A stretch of 6,563 nt of DNA from JAVBUZ01 sp031554725 (GTDB lineage Bacteria > Bacillota > Clostridia > Lachnospirales > Lachnospiraceae): NCBI GenBank assembly GCA_031554725.1, contig JAVBUZ010000222.1:1-6563 (forward strand), written 5' to 3'. Shown one piece after another: positions 1 to 6,192 of the stretch (its first letter is position 1; the number at the start of each line of letters is the position of its first letter). The notes beneath the pieces were generated by a model, which was given only the letters and a program-made list of their open reading frames with translations, was not told the DNA's origin and searched no databases. Position numbers and translations under genes: made by a program.

Positions 1-103
1 TAAACGATTGACAGAGGACTATTATAGAGATTTGATTGTTATATCATATAATGAAATAGAGTCAAATGTAGAATTACAATCAGTAGGAATGGTGACTGCA
101 TAA
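1..103 (+). CDS. flhA: Flagellar biosynthesis protein FlhA, C-terminal end (partial)
   Basis: Only the last 33 codons are present, read from base 2 to the TAA stop at 101-103; the gene begins left of the window. The visible tail contains VISYNEI and ends SVGMVTA. This resembles the end of FlhA's cytoplasmic domain, where a 'VLSYNEI...' strand precedes a short tail. FlhA is the membrane-embedded export-gate protein of the flagellar type III secretion system, and its cytoplasmic domain docks substrate-chaperone complexes. The call rests on this short tail and on position, since flhA directly precedes flhF in Bacillus and clostridial fla/che operons. The last base of the stop codon is the first base of the flhF start codon (TAATG), which suggests translational coupling. 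Confidence 0.85.
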   Translation, partial: KRLTEDYYRDLIVISYNEIESNVELQSVGMVTA

Positions 104-1323
104 TGATAATTAAAAAGTTTATTGGAAAAACAGAAGCAGAAGCAATTGAATTGGCAAAAAAAGAATTGGGTGCTGGCGTAGTAGTCATGAACGTTAAGAA
201 TGTAAAAAACAAAGGTTTATTTGCATTTTTAAAACCTCAAATGATAGAGGTAACGGTAGCATTAGAGGAGGAGACAGAACGTTTTTCTATCGCAAAGAAA
301 GAGAACTCAACTCCAGTTATGGCAGCGATGACCGCAAACACGGAAAATATCGTAAGTGAAAAGAAAGCAGTAGTACACTCAGAAGAGAAGAAGGTAGAAG
401 TAGGCGCCATTGAAGAAAAACTGGATAACTTACAGACGCTTTTAGTAAAGCAGCTTCAAAAACCAGAAGAATCGGCAAAAGAAGAAAAAAGTCTACCTAA
501 GGAAAATGAGGTTCAAAAAGACGAAGAACTTGTTAAATTCATGAAGCTACTTTATAACATCATGCTAGAAAATGAAATTGACGAGAAATATATAAATCAG
601 CTTATGGACGAAATTGAAAAGGTGCATAAACCAGGAATGCCGTTTGATTATGCCTTAGCCAATACTTATCAGAAAATGATATTGAAGTTTGGCAAGACCA
701 TCGATATTAATCCGGCCGAAAAGGGACCCAAGGTTGTCTTCTTTGTAGGTCCAACAGGTGTTGGTAAAACAACAACAATCGCTAAAATAGCATCAAAGTT
801 TAGCGTAGACGATAAAAAGAAGGTTGCCCTATTAACCGCGGATACCTACCGTATTGCGGCGGCAGAACAGCTAAGGACTTATGCGAATATTTTAGAGGTG
901 CCATTTAGAGTAATTTACACCATAGAAGAAATCGAACTTGCCTTAAGAGATTTTAAGGAATTTGATTATATCTTTGTAGATACAGCAGGACATTCTCACC
1001 AGAATAAAACCCAGAAAGATAACATGAGCGCGTTTATTCACTGTGTAGATGGTTTGGTAGAAAAAGAAGTGTTCTTAGTGTTAAGTGCGACAACCAAGTA
1101 TAGGGACCTAATTAGTATTGCAGATGCATATAAAGAAATGACGGAGTATAAGCTTATTTTTACAAAATTAGATGAAACCACAGCATTTGGTAATATATTA
1201 AACTTAAAATTACACACAAATGCGCCGATATCCTATGTGACATGTGGACAAAACGTACCAGATGATATAGAAACATTTAATCCACAGAAAACAGTGAAGC
1301 AGTTACTTGGTGGAAGAAAGTAA
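103..1323 (+). CDS. flhF: Flagellar biosynthesis GTPase FlhF (SRP family)
   Basis: This 406-residue SRP-type GTPase helps fix the position and number of flagella, probably at the cytoplasmic face of the membrane as a GTP-bound dimer regulated by FlhG. The N-terminus (MIIKKFIGKTEAEAIELAKK) is typical of the FlhF B domain. A Lys/Glu-rich, low-complexity stretch runs from about 55 to 140, followed by an N domain (about 145-205) and the G domain. Visible motifs are the P-loop GPTGVGKTT (216-224), DTYRIAAAEQL (247-257), G3 DTAGH (293-297), G4 TKLDE (354-358) and G5 TCGQ (380-383). Length is within the usual range. The ATG overlaps the flhA stop by one base, and GGTGA at 91-95 gives a 7-nt-spaced ribosome binding site. 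One oddity is His297, where SRP GTPases normally have Arg (DTAGR). A sigma-D-like promoter lies inside its 3' end. Confidence 0.97.
   Translation: MIIKKFIGKTEAEAIELAKKELGAGVVVMNVKNVKNKGLFAFLKPQMIEVTVALEEETERFSIAKKENSTPVMAAMTANTENIVSEKKAVVHSEEKKVEVGAIEEKLDNLQTLLVKQLQKPEESAKEEKSLPKENEVQKDEELVKFMKLLYNIMLENEIDEKYINQLMDEIEKVHKPGMPFDYALANTYQKMILKFGKTIDINPAEKGPKVVFFVGPTGVGKTTTIAKIASKFSVDDKKKVALLTADTYRIAAAEQLRTYANILEVPFRVIYTIEEIELALRDFKEFDYIFVDTAGHSHQNKTQKDNMSAFIHCVDGLVEKEVFLVLSATTKYRDLISIADAYKEMTEYKLIFTKLDETTAFGNILNLKLHTNAPISYVTCGQNVPDDIETFNPQKTVKQLLGGRK
1205..1231 (+). promoter_or_regulatory. Candidate internal sigma-D (sigma-28) promoter
   Basis: TAAA at 1205-1208 is followed by exactly 15 bases and then GCCGATAT at 1224-1231. 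This matches the known consensus of the flagellar sigma factor sigma-D of Bacillus (TAAA, 14-16 nt, CCGATAT), including the extra leading G seen at sigma-28 promoters. A transcript would start near 1238-1240, about 100 nt before the flhG start codon, and would read flhG, the PilZ gene, cheB, cheA and cheW. The site lies in flhF codons for residues around NAPIS, so the match could be coincidental. Promoter activity is inferred from sequence alone. Confidence 0.5.
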
Positions 1324-1330
1324 TAAGAAT

Positions 1331-1335
1331 GAGGT
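1331..1335 (+). promoter_or_regulatory. Ribosome binding site deciding the flhG start
   Basis: GAGGT sits 7 nt before the ATG at 1343. The upstream in-frame alternatives, TTG at 1307 and GTG at 1310, lie inside the end of flhF and have no comparable site in front of them. This favours the ATG and places the FlhG DQAxxLR motif right at the N-terminus. Confidence 0.75.
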
Positions 1336-1342
1336 ATGTAGT

Positions 1343-2218
1343 ATGGATCAGGCAGAACAGTTACGTAACATTATAAAAGCAAGTAGTCAGTCACGACCTG
1401 TTGCGAGGGTAATAACTGTAACCAGCGGAAAGGGCGGAGTTGGTAAGTCAAATACCGCAATCAATTTAGCAATTCAATTTAGAAAGCTAGGTCAAAAAGT
1501 AATTATCCTAGATGCCGATTTTGGGCTTGCAAATATTGAAATTATGTTTGGTGCAGTGCCTAAGCATAACTTATGTGATTTAATTTACCAAGGAAAAAAT
1601 ATAAAAGAAATTATTACTTGGGGGCCAATGGACGTTGGATTTATCTCAGGAGGTTCTGGGATTGCAGGAATGTCCAATTTAAGCCGTGATTATTTGACGT
1701 ACATTATTCAAAATTTAGCAGAATTAGATGCAATAGCGGATATTATTATCGTAGATACAGGGGCTGGGATTTCTGATGCGGTTTTAGAATTTTTAGTTGC
1801 AAGTGGCGAGATACTATTAGTGACAACTCCAGAGCCTACGTCAATAACGGATTCTTATTCCTTGTTAAAAGCACTTAGTAGACATCCAAGATTCTCAGTC
1901 GAAACATCAGAGGTTAAAATGATTGCGAACCGAGTGGATAGAGATGAAGAGGGACCAGCACTATTTAATAAGTTAAATGCAGTAGTGGCAAGGTATCTTA
2001 AACTACCTATTTCTTATTTGGGCGCGATACCTCAGGATAGCCAGTTAAGTAAGGCGGTAATGCAACAGATGCCAGTATCTATGCAAAATCCCACCGCGAA
2101 ATCTAGTTTAGCCTATGAGATGATTGCAGCAAAACTAATTAATAAAGATTTACCAGAAAGAAAAAGAGGAATGGCAGCGTTCTTTTCACATATTGTTACA
2201 GGAAAAAAAATGGGATAG
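1343..2218 (+). CDS. flhG: Flagellum number/placement regulator FlhG (MinD-like ATPase, YlxH)
   Basis: This 291-residue ParA/MinD-family ATPase is the partner of FlhF and limits flagellar number. The protein opens with DQAEQLR (residues 2-8), the conserved DQAxxLR element that in Bacillus FlhG binds FlhF and stimulates its GTPase. The deviant Walker A motif is GKGGVGKSN (29-37) with signature Lys30. The switch region DADFGLAN is at 57-64, and DTGAG (138-142) is the Walker B/switch II segment. LGAIPQDSQLSKAV is typical of this family. The last 15-17 residues (MAAFFSHIVTGKK) could form the membrane-binding amphipathic helix known in MinD and FlhG. The ATG at 1343 is chosen over in-frame TTG 1307, which would add 12 residues and overlap flhF by 17 nt, because of its ribosome binding site and the motif position. 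The start is 19 nt after flhF. Confidence 0.95.
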   Translation: MDQAEQLRNIIKASSQSRPVARVITVTSGKGGVGKSNTAINLAIQFRKLGQKVIILDADFGLANIEIMFGAVPKHNLCDLIYQGKNIKEIITWGPMDVGFISGGSGIAGMSNLSRDYLTYIIQNLAELDAIADIIIVDTGAGISDAVLEFLVASGEILLVTTPEPTSITDSYSLLKALSRHPRFSVETSEVKMIANRVDRDEEGPALFNKLNAVVARYLKLPISYLGAIPQDSQLSKAVMQQMPVSMQNPTAKSSLAYEMIAAKLINKDLPERKRGMAAFFSHIVTGKKMG

Positions 2219-2223
2219 GATGG
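2217..2223 (+). promoter_or_regulatory. Ribosome binding site deciding the PilZ-gene start
   Basis: AGGATGG overlaps the end of the flhG stop codon, and its AGGA core ends 8 nt before ATG 2229. The other in-frame candidates are TTG 2193 and ATG 2220. Neither has a well-spaced site; the nearest candidate for ATG 2220, CAGGA near 2199-2203, is too far away. Overlap with the flhG stop suggests coupled translation. Confidence 0.55.
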
Positions 2224-2228
2224 AAAAT

Positions 2229-2954
2229 ATGTTATCAAAACTAGTAAGTGCTGGAAATAAGTTAGAATTACAGACAGTAGAACGTATCAAAGATGAACTG
2301 GGAGACATTAATAAAAAAATATATCAGAGTCAAATTTACGATATTATTTCAGATGATCGCTTGGAGATAACAATGCCAATGGAACAAACAAAGTTGATTT
2401 TGCTTCCAGTGGATGGAGAATATGATTTGGTTTTTTATACCTCGACAGGGGTCTATCAGTGCTTTGGTCGTATTATTGATAGATATAAAAGCAATAATGT
2501 ATATATATTGGTGATAGAGCTTATCAGCAATTTGAGAAAATTTCAGCGTAGAGATTATTACCGATATAGCTGTGCTCTAGATATGCGTTCGAGACCACTT
2601 GAGGAAGAGGAAATTAAATCAGTAGAAAAAAAGGTGGAATACTATTTGACACCAGGGCTTCCATTAAAGAGAAGTGTAATCGTTGATATAAGTGGTGGTG
2701 GACTCAGGTTTATATCGAGTCAAAGATATGAGCCAGATAGTTTGGTTTACTGTACATACGACTTATCCATAAAAGGCCAGCGGAAAATGTATGAAATAGT
2801 TGGTAAGGTACTAAGTGTAAAGAAAATAGAAAATCGAGATGAATCATATGAACACCGTGTTCAATATTTAAATATGGATGTAGATGATCGAGAAGAAATT
2901 ATCAAGTTTATTTTTGAAGAAGAACGAAAAAGTATACGAAAAGAACGAGGATAA
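2229..2954 (+). CDS. PilZ-domain flagellar brake protein, YcgR/YpfA (DgrA) type
   Basis: This is a predicted cytoplasmic c-di-GMP receptor of 241 residues, two-domain like YcgR. An N-terminal beta-rich YcgR-like domain spans about 3-95 (including KLELQ and GEYDLVFYTSTGVYQCFGRI). A PilZ domain follows at about 107-228. Both c-di-GMP-binding motifs are visible: RxxxR as QRRDYYR (Arg108 and Arg112, preceded by Arg107) and DxSxxG as DISGGG (153-158). About 40 residues separate them, longer than usual, with an acidic stretch LEEEEIKSVEKK. The C-terminus is highly charged (EEERKSIRKERG). Starts at 2193 (TTG) or 2220 (ATG, 3 residues longer) are possible. In B. subtilis and E. coli such proteins slow the flagellar motor when c-di-GMP is high. 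Its place between flhG and cheB fits a motility role, but its direct target is inferred. Confidence 0.88.
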   Translation: MLSKLVSAGNKLELQTVERIKDELGDINKKIYQSQIYDIISDDRLEITMPMEQTKLILLPVDGEYDLVFYTSTGVYQCFGRIIDRYKSNNVYILVIELISNLRKFQRRDYYRYSCALDMRSRPLEEEEIKSVEKKVEYYLTPGLPLKRSVIVDISGGGLRFISSQRYEPDSLVYCTYDLSIKGQRKMYEIVGKVLSVKKIENRDESYEHRVQYLNMDVDDREEIIKFIFEEERKSIRKERG

Positions 2955-2983
2955 GAGTTAATTATCTGATTTCGGAAAAAATC

Positions 2984-2989
2984 GAGGTG
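2984..2989 (+). promoter_or_regulatory. Ribosome binding site of cheB
   Basis: GAGGTG lies in the 39-nt gap after the PilZ gene and ends 4 nt before the cheB ATG at 2994 (6 nt from the GAGG core). The gap holds no clear promoter or terminator. The only pairing seen is a 5-bp AT-rich stem (2968-2972 with 2979-2983) just before this site. Confidence 0.7.
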
Positions 2990-2993
2990 TAAT

Positions 2994-4070
2994 ATGAAAA
3001 AAATTCTGTTAGTTGATGACTCTGCACTCATGAGAAGAGTGCTGTGTGATATAATCGAAAGTGATAATAGATTCCAAGTAGTAGACAGAGCAACCAATGG
3101 GATTGAAGCTTTTGATTTGCTTAGTAGAAATACATATGATGCGGTAGTTTTAGATGTAAACATGCCTAAGATGAATGGGCTGGAGCTTTTAAAGAAACTA
3201 CAACAATATAAAATTTCTGCTCGTGTATTGATGGCTAGTACCGATACCAGAGAGGGCGCCAAAACTACAATTGATGCTTTAGAACTTGGTGCAATTGACT
3301 TTATACACAAGCCAGATAATGCGGTAGAATGTAGAACACAGGATTTTAAAGAGCGCCTTTTAGCAACGTTAGAAGTAGTCGTTGATGCGAATCCACCCAC
3401 ATTTCAAACCAAGGAAAGACAGCAATTAGAGTTAGCAACCACCCAAAAGATAGTTGATATCGTAAAAAGAAATCAACCATCAAGAACTGGGAAAAAGATA
3501 GTTGCGATTGCCAGCTCAACTGGTGGCCCTTCGGCACTTAGATCAGTAATTGAAAAATTACCAGCAAACTTAAATGCACCAGTGCTGATTGTACAGCATA
3601 TGCCAGCAGGCTTCACAGCATCCTTGGCAGACAGGCTTAACGATCTTAGTGCTATAAATGTGAAAGAGGCAGAGGACAATGAAATACTGCAATCAGGTCA
3701 TGTTTATATAGCAAAGGGTGGCAGTCATATGAAAGTAAGAACTGGGAGTGATGGAAGAGTATATATTACTTTTTCGGATGAACCAACCAGAGAAGGCGTA
3801 AGGCCTTGTGCGAATTATATGTATGAATCACTGTCTACGACAAAGTATGACGAAATACTATGTGTAGTTATGACTGGTATGGGAGCTGATGGAACAAAAG
3901 GAATTCAATTTTTAAAAGAACAGAAAAAAGTGCATGTTATTGCACAAAACCAGGAAACGTGTGCGGTATATGGGATGCCCAAAAGCATTGTAGGTGCGGG
4001 GCTTGCCGATCAAGTAGAGCCGTTAGAGCTAATTGCACAAGAGATAATTTTAAACGTGGGGGTAATGTAA
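2994..4070 (+). CDS. cheB: Chemotaxis response regulator protein-glutamate methylesterase CheB
   Basis: CheB removes methyl groups from, and deamidates, glutamyl sites of chemoreceptors, giving adaptation; phosphorylation by CheA activates it. The 358 residues have the normal two-domain layout. The receiver domain (1 to about 108) carries acidic-pocket Asp8/Asp9, phospho-acceptor Asp54 in VVLDVNMP, Ser82 and Lys106. A linker of about 55 residues, rich in Gln, Lys and Thr, leads to the methylesterase domain (about 165-355). The catalytic triad is visible by family alignment: Ser175 in ASSTGGP, His202 in VQHMP and Asp299 in TGMGADG. The ATG at 2994 gives the canonical N-terminus MKKILLVDDSALMRR and has a GAGGTG site just upstream. 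cheA follows after 1 nt. No cheR lies in this window, so the antagonist methyltransferase must be encoded elsewhere. Confidence 0.97.
   Translation: MKKILLVDDSALMRRVLCDIIESDNRFQVVDRATNGIEAFDLLSRNTYDAVVLDVNMPKMNGLELLKKLQQYKISARVLMASTDTREGAKTTIDALELGAIDFIHKPDNAVECRTQDFKERLLATLEVVVDANPPTFQTKERQQLELATTQKIVDIVKRNQPSRTGKKIVAIASSTGGPSALRSVIEKLPANLNAPVLIVQHMPAGFTASLADRLNDLSAINVKEAEDNEILQSGHVYIAKGGSHMKVRTGSDGRVYITFSDEPTREGVRPCANYMYESLSTTKYDEILCVVMTGMGADGTKGIQFLKEQKKVHVIAQNQETCAVYGMPKSIVGAGLADQVEPLELIAQEIILNVGVM
4057..4062 (+). promoter_or_regulatory. G-rich ribosome binding site of cheA inside cheB
   Basis: GGGGGT lies 9 nt before the cheA ATG at 4072 and within the last codons of cheB. It is GGAGGT with A replaced by G, still able to pair with the 16S tail through a G-U pair. 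With a 1-nt gap between the genes, this indicates coupled CheB/CheA translation. Confidence 0.5.
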
Positions 4071-4071
4071 A

Positions 4072-6174
4072 ATGGACGTAAGCCAATACCTAGAGATTTT
4101 TCTTGACGAAACAAAGGAACACTTACAGAGCTTAAATACTCAGATATTAGCTTTGGAACAAGATCCAGAAAGTATGGATACTATTAATGAGATATTCAGA
4201 GCTGCGCACTCTTTAAAGGGAATGGCAGGAACAATGGGATACAAGAGAATGCAGAACTTGACCCATCATATGGAAAATGTTTTCTCGGAAGTTAGAAATG
4301 ATAACATTAAAATCAATGCCGATATGATCGACATTTTGTTTCAGTGCTTAGATTCTTTGGAAGGATATTTAGCAAAAATATCAGAGTCCGCAGATGAAGG
4401 TACCAAAGACAACGAACATTTAATTAAGAGATTAAATGATATTCTAAATGGTGTAGGTAATGAAGCTGTAGCGTCTAATAGTGCTACAGGAAGCAAGACT
4501 TCCACTACCGAAGGCGGTGATGGCAAGAAATGGCTTTCTATCAAGCTCGACAGTTCCGAAGCAAAAGTAATTAGAACCGCATTTGAACAGGGAAAGAAAG
4601 TTTATGGTGTAACGGTAACAATCCAGCAAACCTGCCTTTTAAAAGCGGCAAGAGCTTTCTTAGTATATAAAGCATTAGAAGAATTAGGAGAAATCATTAT
4701 ATCAAATCCTTCAGCTCAGGATATTGAAGATGAACACTTTGATTTTGATTTTTCACTTGTTGTAATTAGTGATGCGTCAGTGGATAAAATAATTAATGCG
4801 GCTTTAAATGTATCTGAAGTGGAAAAAGCATTGGCAGACCTAATTGATTTATCAGATATGGAAGTAGAAGAAGAAACATCAAATGAAGTGGATGAACAGG
4901 AAGAAAATGATGCTGAAATACAAGTAGTACAGGAAGATGCGGTTGCTGTTAAATCTTCAGCGAAAGTTGAAAAGAAACCAGCTGCAGCGAAACCGGTAGT
5001 TAATCGTACAGTACGTGTAGACATTGAAAAGTTAGATGTTTTAATGAACCTAGTAAGTGAGTTAATTATTGCGAAAAACTCTTTGGTTGCAGCTTCAACT
5101 ATTACTCAGGATCAGGAAAAAACAAATAAAGGTATGCAAGTTGGCTTCAATGAACAGATTGAATACTTAGGAAGTGTTACAACTAACTTACATGAATCTG
5201 TTATGAAGGTTCGAATGGTACCTATTGAAAGTGTTGTTAACAAGTTTCCACGTATGATTCGCGACTTATCCAAAAAATTGGACAAGCAAATGGATTTATA
5301 TATGTCAGGTGAAGAAACAGAATTAGATCGTACTGTAGTAGATGAAATTGGCGATCCTTTGATGCACTTATTACGTAATGCAGCAGATCATGGGCTCGAG
5401 TCGTCACAACAGCGTGTACAAAGAGGCAAGCCAGCAAAGGGGTCTATTTGGTTAGATGCCTATCAGGACGGTAATAACGTAGTTATTGAAGTTAGAGATG
5501 ATGGTAATGGAATTGATGTCAAGGCAGTAAAGAAAAAAGCAATTGAACGCGGAACCATTACAGAAGAACAGGGCGAAAACATGACAGATAAGGAAATTAT
5601 CGACATGTTATTTTTACCAAGCTTTTCTACTGCAAAAGAGGTGTCGGACGTTTCAGGACGTGGTGTAGGCCTTGATGTTGTTAAGAGCAAAATCGAGTCC
5701 TTAAGTGGTGAAGTTGAAGTTAAGAGTAAACTAGGCGAAGGTAGTACATGGATTATCAGATTACCACTTACCTTGGCGATTATTCAAGCACTCATGGTTG
5801 TTATTGGTGAAGAAAAATATGCTATTTCACTGGGAACGATTCAGACCATTGAAGATGTAATGCCAGAAGACATTAAGCTAGTTCAGAATAAAGAAGTAAT
5901 ACATTTACGAGGAAGTGTAATTCCAATTATCCGTCTTACTGATGTTTTAGATACACCAAACCGCAAGGAAAATGATGGAAATATGACAGTAGTTATTGCG
6001 AAAAAAGGTGATAAGACAGCAGGTCTTGTAGTAGACGAACTGCTAGGACAGCAGGAAATCGTTATTAAGTCTATGGGCAAATACATTGACAACAAGTGCA
6101 AGCTAATTAGTGGCGCAACTATTTTAGGTGACGGTGAAGTTGCTCTAATCTTAGATGCAAATGCTCTAATTTAG
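4072..6174 (+). CDS. cheA: Chemotaxis histidine kinase CheA
   Basis: This is the central chemotaxis kinase: it autophosphorylates under chemoreceptor/CheW control and passes phosphate to CheY and CheB. All five domains are visible in 700 residues. P1 (HPt, 1 to about 110) has phospho-acceptor His46 in AAHSLKG. P2, the probable regulator-docking domain, spans about 152-253, followed by an acidic low-complexity linker (about 262-292) and a Lys/Ala/Pro piece. P3 (about 312-375, from RTVRVDIEKLD) is the dimerisation helix pair. The P4 ATPase has the N box (Asn436, Asp439, His440), G1 DDGNG (476-480), F box LFLPSFSTA (513-521) and G2 GRGVGLD (529-535). P5 (about 565-700) is the CheW-like receptor-coupling domain. 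It is slightly longer than the E. coli and B. subtilis proteins (about 650-670), mainly through the linkers. No key residue is missing. Confidence 0.98.
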   Translation: MDVSQYLEIFLDETKEHLQSLNTQILALEQDPESMDTINEIFRAAHSLKGMAGTMGYKRMQNLTHHMENVFSEVRNDNIKINADMIDILFQCLDSLEGYLAKISESADEGTKDNEHLIKRLNDILNGVGNEAVASNSATGSKTSTTEGGDGKKWLSIKLDSSEAKVIRTAFEQGKKVYGVTVTIQQTCLLKAARAFLVYKALEELGEIIISNPSAQDIEDEHFDFDFSLVVISDASVDKIINAALNVSEVEKALADLIDLSDMEVEEETSNEVDEQEENDAEIQVVQEDAVAVKSSAKVEKKPAAAKPVVNRTVRVDIEKLDVLMNLVSELIIAKNSLVAASTITQDQEKTNKGMQVGFNEQIEYLGSVTTNLHESVMKVRMVPIESVVNKFPRMIRDLSKKLDKQMDLYMSGEETELDRTVVDEIGDPLMHLLRNAADHGLESSQQRVQRGKPAKGSIWLDAYQDGNNVVIEVRDDGNGIDVKAVKKKAIERGTITEEQGENMTDKEIIDMLFLPSFSTAKEVSDVSGRGVGLDVVKSKIESLSGEVEVKSKLGEGSTWIIRLPLTLAIIQALMVVIGEEKYAISLGTIQTIEDVMPEDIKLVQNKEVIHLRGSVIPIIRLTDVLDTPNRKENDGNMTVVIAKKGDKTAGLVVDELLGQQEIVIKSMGKYIDNKCKLISGATILGDGEVALILDANALI

Positions 6175-6177
6175 TGT

Positions 6178-6185
6178 AGGGAGGG
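6178..6185 (+). promoter_or_regulatory. Strong ribosome binding site of cheW
   Basis: AGGGAGGG contains GGAGG at 6180-6184, 8 nt before the ATG at 6193. It is the best Shine-Dalgarno match in the window and lies in the 18-nt gap after the cheA stop. It suggests high CheW output relative to CheA, an inference from site strength only. Confidence 0.75.
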
Positions 6186-6192
6186 ATAGAAA

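Noticed and set aside
47..52. TATAAT -10-like hexamer near the end of flhA, with TTGACA at 8-13
   Set aside because: The two elements are 33 nt apart, and nothing -35-like lies about 17 nt upstream of the TATAAT. It falls in the conserved SYNE codons of flhA.
2561..2567. CCGATAT in the PilZ gene, resembling a sigma-D -10
   Set aside because: It encodes part of the conserved RxxxR motif (Tyr-Arg-Tyr), lacks the leading G and has no TAAA at the right distance.
2968..2983. Short inverted repeat (GATTT/AAATC) in the gap before cheB
   Set aside because: Only 5 AT-rich base pairs, no following T-run and immediately next to the cheB ribosome binding site. Too weak for a terminator or riboswitch.
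2861..3400. 179-codon open frame on the minus strand across the end of the PilZ gene and the start of cheB
   Set aside because: Its product is Ser-rich with no recognisable domain, and it lies opposite a clearly conserved CheB receiver domain. The composition is what the complement of these codons gives. No convincing ribosome binding site or gene context.
4318..4325. GCCGATAT, a perfect sigma-D -10 octamer in the P1 region of cheA
   Set aside because: No TAAA at 14-16 nt upstream. The nearest TAAA (4308-4311) is only 6 nt away, so it does not form a promoter.
4857..4950. Low-complexity GAA/GAT-rich stretch in cheA that looks repeat-like
   Set aside because: It encodes the acidic linker between P2 and P3, which is commonly variable and low in complexity in CheA. 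No exact repeat unit was found.
4716..5024. 102-codon minus-strand open frame inside cheA
   Set aside because: It lies opposite the acidic linker of CheA; its Ser/Thr-rich sequence is the complement of Asp/Glu/Ala codons. No family resemblance.
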